A stretch of 64,000 bases of DNA from Phycisphaerae bacterium (GTDB lineage: Bacteria; Planctomycetota; Phycisphaerae; UBA1845), in contig JAJDDY010000023.1 of NCBI GenBank assembly GCA_029260075.1, positions 186,001-250,000 on the forward strand, read 5' to 3'. Under the pieces are notes generated by a model that saw only the letters and a list, made by a program, of their open reading frames with translations, was not told the origin of the DNA and made no database searches. The position numbers and the translations under genes were made by a program. Shown here piece by piece: positions 59,578 through 64,000 of the stretch. Every line of letters begins with the position of its first letter. Positions within the stretch are counted from its first letter, which is position 1.

Positions 59578-61170
59578 ATGCTCAGTCGGCTCTTGTTCGT
59601 CAGACTCAAATCTGCGGAAAACGCACTCCGCGACGGTAGGCTGGACGAAGCGTATCGCCTCGCCACCGCTCCGGACATCCGCGAGCATCGCCGCGGAGCC
59701 GCAGTCCTGGCTAAGTTGACGGATCTTTTCCTGGACCGTGCCCGGACGCACTTCCGTGCGGACCGCTTCACGGAAGCCATGATGGACCTCGATCGCGCCG
59801 AAACCGGCGGGGTGAGGAAAGAGGACATTGCCGAGCTTCGGGAGCACGTGAAGACCGTATCGGCTGAAGCCCAGCGCCGTGATGCCGCCCGTCGAAATCA
59901 GCTAGACGATGCCCGAAAGCACATCGAGGGCGGATCGCTCGTCGCCGGACGAAAGATCTTGGAACAAGCAAGCGAAGGCAACCATGCCGCCGAGTCGCTC
60001 CGCCGGCGCGCCGAGCAGCGGGGCGTCGAATCCGCCGAAATCGTTCAGCAAGTGGAACGCCTGATCGTGGCCGGTCAGACGGCCGCAGCGGTGAGCCGAC
60101 TCCGTCGCGCCAAGCGAATCAATGCGCACGACGCTGGCATTGCCCGAGTCGAAACGCAACTATGCAACCACGCCCTCGAAAACGCCCGCGCCGCACTCAC
60201 AGAGGGGCGAATGGGTCGTGCTTCCGACGAACTCGCCTGCCTCGGCGATCTGGGCGGCAAGCTTCCAGCCAAGAGAGAAATGGCTGACATGCTGGCGATC
60301 GCGAGGGAATGCATGGGCCACGTCCAGGCCAACCGATTCGCAGACGCCAAGCGTCAGGCGATGGCGCTCGCTCGATTGCTCCCCGACGCTCCGTGGGTTG
60401 CAGAAGTGGCCGATCAACTCCGACAGATGGATGAAATCCGCACGGCGGTGGTCGCAGGTCCGCTGGGTGATCGTATCGACGCGAACGCGGCACGTCCCGC
60501 GCCCGCCATTCCAGCGTCGCTCGATGACACAGTCGCGCTACCGGCCATAACAGGCGACAACGCGAACGGCTTGCCGCAGAGACTGCTGCTGCTCGTCGAT
60601 GGCGGCGGAAGCTATCTCATTCTTCGCAACCCGCGCGTTTCCGTGGGGCGGGTGGCGTCGGACAATCCGGCGGACATAGCCATCGTCGGCGACGTGGCCG
60701 AACGGCACGCTAATCTACAGCGCGTCGACGACGACTTCTTCCTGTTCACGGACAAGCACGTCGAGGTCGGCGGGCGGCGCACGAAGCATCAGTTGCTCCG
60801 CGATGGTGATCGAATCGTCCTGGGGCGTAGGGCGAAGATGACGTTCCGCCTGCCCAGTCGAAAAAGCCCGTCGGCGATTCTCGACCTGAGCGATACGACC
60901 AAAATGCCCAACGACGTTCGGCGTGTCGTGCTTTTTCATCGACACGCTAGCGTCGGCTCCGGGGCGTCGGCTCATATTCGTTGTGCACACGCCGGACCCG
61001 CGCTCGTGTTGTTCGAGCGAGACGGTTCGTTGTGGTTAAGGCAGAAAAATGATGGGCATGTGGGCGGCGATGTCGTACAGTTGGTCCTCGGACAGCCTGT
61101 CGAAATCGCCGGCGCCAGCTTGGCGCTGCAGCCGTGGGAACCACGGGCGCCCGGCACCAGTGTAGTCTAG
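59578..61170 (+). CDS. FHA-domain protein with helical-repeat N terminus
   Basis: The 530-residue soluble protein has a helical-repeat (TPR-like) N-terminal part (about 1-290), a Pro/Ala linker and a clear FHA domain (about 345-440; VGRVASDNPADIAI, ERHANLQRVDD, LLRDGDRIVLG). A second, weaker FHA-like unit follows (about 455-520; VGSGASAHIRC). FHA domains bind phosphothreonine. The next gene, 104 bp downstream, is a Ser/Thr kinase, so this may be its substrate or reader. Confidence 0.85.
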   Translation: MLSRLLFVRLKSAENALRDGRLDEAYRLATAPDIREHRRGAAVLAKLTDLFLDRARTHFRADRFTEAMMDLDRAETGGVRKEDIAELREHVKTVSAEAQRRDAARRNQLDDARKHIEGGSLVAGRKILEQASEGNHAAESLRRRAEQRGVESAEIVQQVERLIVAGQTAAAVSRLRRAKRINAHDAGIARVETQLCNHALENARAALTEGRMGRASDELACLGDLGGKLPAKREMADMLAIARECMGHVQANRFADAKRQAMALARLLPDAPWVAEVADQLRQMDEIRTAVVAGPLGDRIDANAARPAPAIPASLDDTVALPAITGDNANGLPQRLLLLVDGGGSYLILRNPRVSVGRVASDNPADIAIVGDVAERHANLQRVDDDFFLFTDKHVEVGGRRTKHQLLRDGDRIVLGRRAKMTFRLPSRKSPSAILDLSDTTKMPNDVRRVVLFHRHASVGSGASAHIRCAHAGPALVLFERDGSLWLRQKNDGHVGGDVVQLVLGQPVEIAGASLALQPWEPRAPGTSVV

Positions 61171-61274
61171 AGTAATCTATTCTCGATGCGTGTTTGTGTT
61201 GGAACACCGAAGACGATCGACAGAAGGCCCGGGAAATGACGGGCGTATCACAACTGACTGAAAAGTAACGAATC

Positions 61275-63674
61275 ATGGCCTACACTTACAAACATGGCGA
61301 CCGACCGATCGACGGGTATACGATCCAGCGTGCCGTCGGGAGGGGCGGATTCGGCGAAGTCTACTACGCCATCAGTGACGGCGGGCGCGAAGTGGCCCTC
61401 AAGTACTTGCGCGACAACCCGCAGGTCGAACTGCGCGGCGTGAGCAACTGCATCAACCTCAAGAGTCCGTACCTCGTGGCGATCTTCGATGTCCGCAAGA
61501 CCGTCGAAGACGAGTACGGCATCATCATGGAGTACTGCTCCGGGCCGTCGCTTCGCGATCTGCTGATCGCCGAACCCAAGGGTTTCGAGCCACAAAAAGC
61601 AGTCTTCTTTCTACGCGAGATCGCCAAGGGATTGGCCTACTTGCACGATCGCGGAATCGTTCATCGCGATCTCAAGCCCGGCAACATCTTCTACGACGAT
61701 GGCTACGTGAAAATCGGCGACTACGGGCTGAGCAAATTCATGTCCGTCTCGCGCCACAGCGGACAAACCGCCAGCGTGGGCACGGTTCACTACATGGCCC
61801 CCGAAATCGGTAGCGGCAACTATTCCAAGGGTGTCGACATCTACGCCATGGGCGTGATGCTCTACGAAATGCTGCTCGGCAAGGTGCCGTTTGAGGGATC
61901 GAGCTTGGCTGAGGTGTTGATGAAACATCTGACCACGCGGCCCGAACTCGACGAGCTCCCGCATCCCTTCGCTAACGTCATTCGCAAGGCACTCGAGAAG
62001 GATCCGAAAGACCGCTACCAGAACGTCGACGAAATGGTCGACGACTTGCTCGAAGTCGAAACGGTTAGAGAGAGCTTGGCCGGTTTCAGTGTCAAGAGTC
62101 TCGACGGTGCGGTGCGCAGAGGTACGCCTGAGCGGCTCGATTCGCCCATGCCTTCACCCAATCCGCCACCGATGAACTTCGGCACGCCGCCACCGCCCTA
62201 CGCTCAACCCGTAGCGCCCGACGCCATCGACACCGATGCGGCCATGCCGCCGTTGTCCTCCAAGCGGTTGACCAAGCGGATGAATCAAGTTTCGAAACGG
62301 CTCGAGGCCAAGATGGCCAAGCTCGCCGGCGGGCGTGCGGGTCGTCAGGGAAAACGCGACCGAGCGGTGCGTGCACCGGCGCACGCCATGCCGCCTTTGG
62401 CAATGTCCGACGTGGCATCGCCGCCGACCGGCGCTAGGAAACGCGTCGTCTTTACGGTTATGCTCTCTGTCGGATTAGCTATAAGCCTTGGGATACTCGT
62501 GGGCAATACGTATGGCGGGCGCATTGCCGAACCGATGGGCGCCGCCGCAGGCATGTTGGTGGTGGCGATGTCCGGTGGGATCGCGCTGTCCCACAAAGCC
62601 CACCGATGGTTTGGGTTCACTGACGCGCCGCGCTGGACGCAGTGGATGGTCTCGGCGTTCTGTTGCGCACCACTCATGGCCATTGGTACGGCGCCGGCGT
62701 TCGAAGCTGGTACGGGCTTGCCGTTGTGGGCGGGGCTGTTGGCGCTGGCTATCTTCGCCAACTGGCGCGACGTTCGTGACGAATCAGTTGGCGGCGAGAT
62801 TAGCTTCGGGGCGGCCGTTGGGCACGCCCTCTCCGGCCTGGTCCTCGTCGCAATCGCAGGCGGAATCACGGACCACGATCCGGAGGACTTCGTGTTCATC
62901 GGCGCGGGTGTCGCCGGAGCGGTTTCGCTAATCATGCAAGCTACCTCTTGGTGGATTCCGGGGCACGCCGAACGGGCGCAGGACATCGCGGCAGGCGGCG
63001 CCGAGAATAACGTGGACTATCAGAACACCCAGACAGTGCGACCGCCCGATGGTGACGCCCAAGAACCTTCCTTCCGTGGTTTCAGGTGGCCGGCCGCCGG
63101 GGCGGCGCAGCTGGCTTCGGACGCGGCGGTGGTTTCTGGTACTCAGACAGAAAGCGGATCGGCGTATCCACAGAGCAACGCACGTTGGGGCGTGACGCGG
63201 GCGTTCTGGGGGCTGTTGTCGTTCGTCATGATGGGCGGCATGATCGTTGCTTTTCTGACGGCCGTGATTTCAGACAATCTCGATTCGACAGAGCTCACCG
63301 GTGCGGTTTCCGTCTGTGTGGGCTTGGCTTCGTTCTTGCTTTTCACTCTACGCAAAACCACGCCGGTCAGGTGCGAGGGATTTTGGCGAGAGACGATGCG
63401 CCCGTTCTTCGTGTCTGCCTCGTTAACCGGTATCGGCGCCACGATCGCGGGCATCTCCATCAACTGGTCAAGCTATCTCGGCGATGATGAGCGCGTCGCG
63501 CTGGTCTCCGGTCTTGTATTCAGCTCGATTATTTTTCTCGTGCTGGTCGTGTTCGGATTCCGTAAGCAGCCACAGACAACGCAACCGTTCCTACAGGGTG
63601 ACGTGGACGACAGCGTCGAACCAATACCGGTCGACACAGCGACAAGCACGCAGTCGCCGGATACGCTCGCATGA
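61275..63674 (+). CDS. Membrane Ser/Thr protein kinase
   Basis: The 799-residue protein has an N-terminal kinase domain (about 14-265): glycine loop GRGGFGEVY, K43 in VALKYL, HRDLKPGNIF with D132, D149-Y-G (DYG instead of DFG) and APEIGSG. A Pro-rich linker and basic coiled stretch lead to about ten transmembrane helices (about 395-780). Unlike PknB it lacks PASTA repeats. It likely phosphorylates the FHA protein or its own linker. No clear ribosome site is seen at ATG 61275. Confidence 0.9.
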   Translation: MAYTYKHGDRPIDGYTIQRAVGRGGFGEVYYAISDGGREVALKYLRDNPQVELRGVSNCINLKSPYLVAIFDVRKTVEDEYGIIMEYCSGPSLRDLLIAEPKGFEPQKAVFFLREIAKGLAYLHDRGIVHRDLKPGNIFYDDGYVKIGDYGLSKFMSVSRHSGQTASVGTVHYMAPEIGSGNYSKGVDIYAMGVMLYEMLLGKVPFEGSSLAEVLMKHLTTRPELDELPHPFANVIRKALEKDPKDRYQNVDEMVDDLLEVETVRESLAGFSVKSLDGAVRRGTPERLDSPMPSPNPPPMNFGTPPPPYAQPVAPDAIDTDAAMPPLSSKRLTKRMNQVSKRLEAKMAKLAGGRAGRQGKRDRAVRAPAHAMPPLAMSDVASPPTGARKRVVFTVMLSVGLAISLGILVGNTYGGRIAEPMGAAAGMLVVAMSGGIALSHKAHRWFGFTDAPRWTQWMVSAFCCAPLMAIGTAPAFEAGTGLPLWAGLLALAIFANWRDVRDESVGGEISFGAAVGHALSGLVLVAIAGGITDHDPEDFVFIGAGVAGAVSLIMQATSWWIPGHAERAQDIAAGGAENNVDYQNTQTVRPPDGDAQEPSFRGFRWPAAGAAQLASDAAVVSGTQTESGSAYPQSNARWGVTRAFWGLLSFVMMGGMIVAFLTAVISDNLDSTELTGAVSVCVGLASFLLFTLRKTTPVRCEGFWRETMRPFFVSASLTGIGATIAGISINWSSYLGDDERVALVSGLVFSSIIFLVLVVFGFRKQPQTTQPFLQGDVDDSVEPIPVDTATSTQSPDTLA

Positions 63675-63696
63675 TTTGCGTTAGGAGTAACCAGTG

Positions 63697-64000
63697 ATGT
63701 TGGCCGCCGTGAGCATATCGATACGTAGCCTGGTCCTCCTCGGCGTCGGTGCGATTATCCTGTGGCGCCTCACGGTATCACCGGCGCCTCGGCGCGCACT
63801 TTCGACGTTGCTTTTGTTTGCCGTCATTTGCGCCGTGATGGGTGCGTTCCTGCTCGCCGGTGCACGTGGGCCGACGATCACGTCAAGCCAACAGCCTGTT
63901 GTAACGTCTCCGCGAGTGTCTGTAGCTGTCACCAGTGGTAAAGCAAACGCGAATGCCGACGCTGTTCGCGCGGAAGGCTGGAATGACGATCGTCGAGTTG
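63697..64000 (+). CDS. Membrane protein, truncated at the window edge
   Basis: The frame from ATG 63697 runs open to the last base (101 codons), with AGGAG about 10 nt upstream. It has two hydrophobic helices (SLVLLGVGAIILW, LLLFAVICAVMGAFLLAG) and then a Thr/Ser/Val-rich polar segment. It lies 22 bp after the kinase stop, so it is probably in the same operon. The family cannot be read from this part. Confidence 0.7.
   Translation, partial: MLAAVSISIRSLVLLGVGAIILWRLTVSPAPRRALSTLLLFAVICAVMGAFLLAGARGPTITSSQQPVVTSPRVSVAVTSGKANANADAVRAEGWNDDRRV

Overview
The window is about 64 kb of a moderately GC-rich bacterial chromosome, most likely from a member of the Planctomycetota. This is inferred from the gene mix: H-x-DG (DUF1559-type) and DUF1570-type proteins, a DUF3473-type polysaccharide deacetylase, ResB/CcsA cytochrome c maturation, menaquinone synthesis by the futalosine route (MqnE), several ECF sigma factors, an FHA/Ser-Thr kinase pair and a high load of palindromic intergenic repeats. 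There is no rRNA operon, and I recognised no tRNA gene, CRISPR array, transposase or phage gene.

Layout. (1) 0.4-2.4 kb, minus strand: a Sec-containing ArsC-like thioredoxin-fold protein (TGA read through, missed by ordinary ORF calling), a lipoprotein and queE. (2) 2.7-9.2 kb: a hemerythrin-like protein, an HtrA protease, a HAD phosphatase, an LtaS-like sulfatase-fold enzyme, a polysaccharide deacetylase and a small unknown. (3) 9.6-12.8 kb: small membrane and HTH proteins and an OmpA-like lipoprotein. (4) 13.3-19.4 kb: a resB-ccsA-mqnE-dinB run, respiratory in flavour. (5) 19.6-31.6 kb, minus strand: twelve co-directional genes starting with a histidine kinase, response regulator, HD-GYP protein, degenerate GGDEF protein and STAS protein, and running into the GspE/GspF/PilM/PilN/PilO assembly platform and a pseudopilin. 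(6) 31.9-34.7 kb: a class III aminotransferase and a MOT1/SulP-like transporter. (7) 35.2-40.2 kb: a glycan cluster (two NDP-sugar epimerases, two glycosyltransferases, a methyltransferase). (8) 40.6-48 kb: rsmG, an ECF sigma factor and an anti-sigma/DUF1559 hybrid, an L,D-transpeptidase and aceE. (9) 48-58 kb: an S9 peptidase, two DUF1570 putative metalloproteases, an ECF/anti-sigma/DUF4252-like operon, a BFD-like ferredoxin, proS and hsp20. (10) 58.3-64 kb: a double-ACT protein, a small unknown, an FHA protein, a membrane Ser/Thr kinase and a truncated membrane protein at the right edge.

Many adjacent genes share start/stop codons (ATGA, TGATG or TTGA overlaps), so translational coupling is common. 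Most gaps above 100 bp are filled by at least four repeat families: R1 (about 110-150 bp, imperfect palindrome with terminal inverted repeats of several subtypes), R2 (80 bp palindrome, sometimes nested in R1), R3 (about 27 bp hairpin) and R4 (24 bp hairpin, one copy inside a coding sequence). They look like non-autonomous MITE/REP-type elements. The two observations I rate highest are the selenoprotein gene with a well-formed bSECIS hairpin, and the signalling-to-pilus gene cluster.
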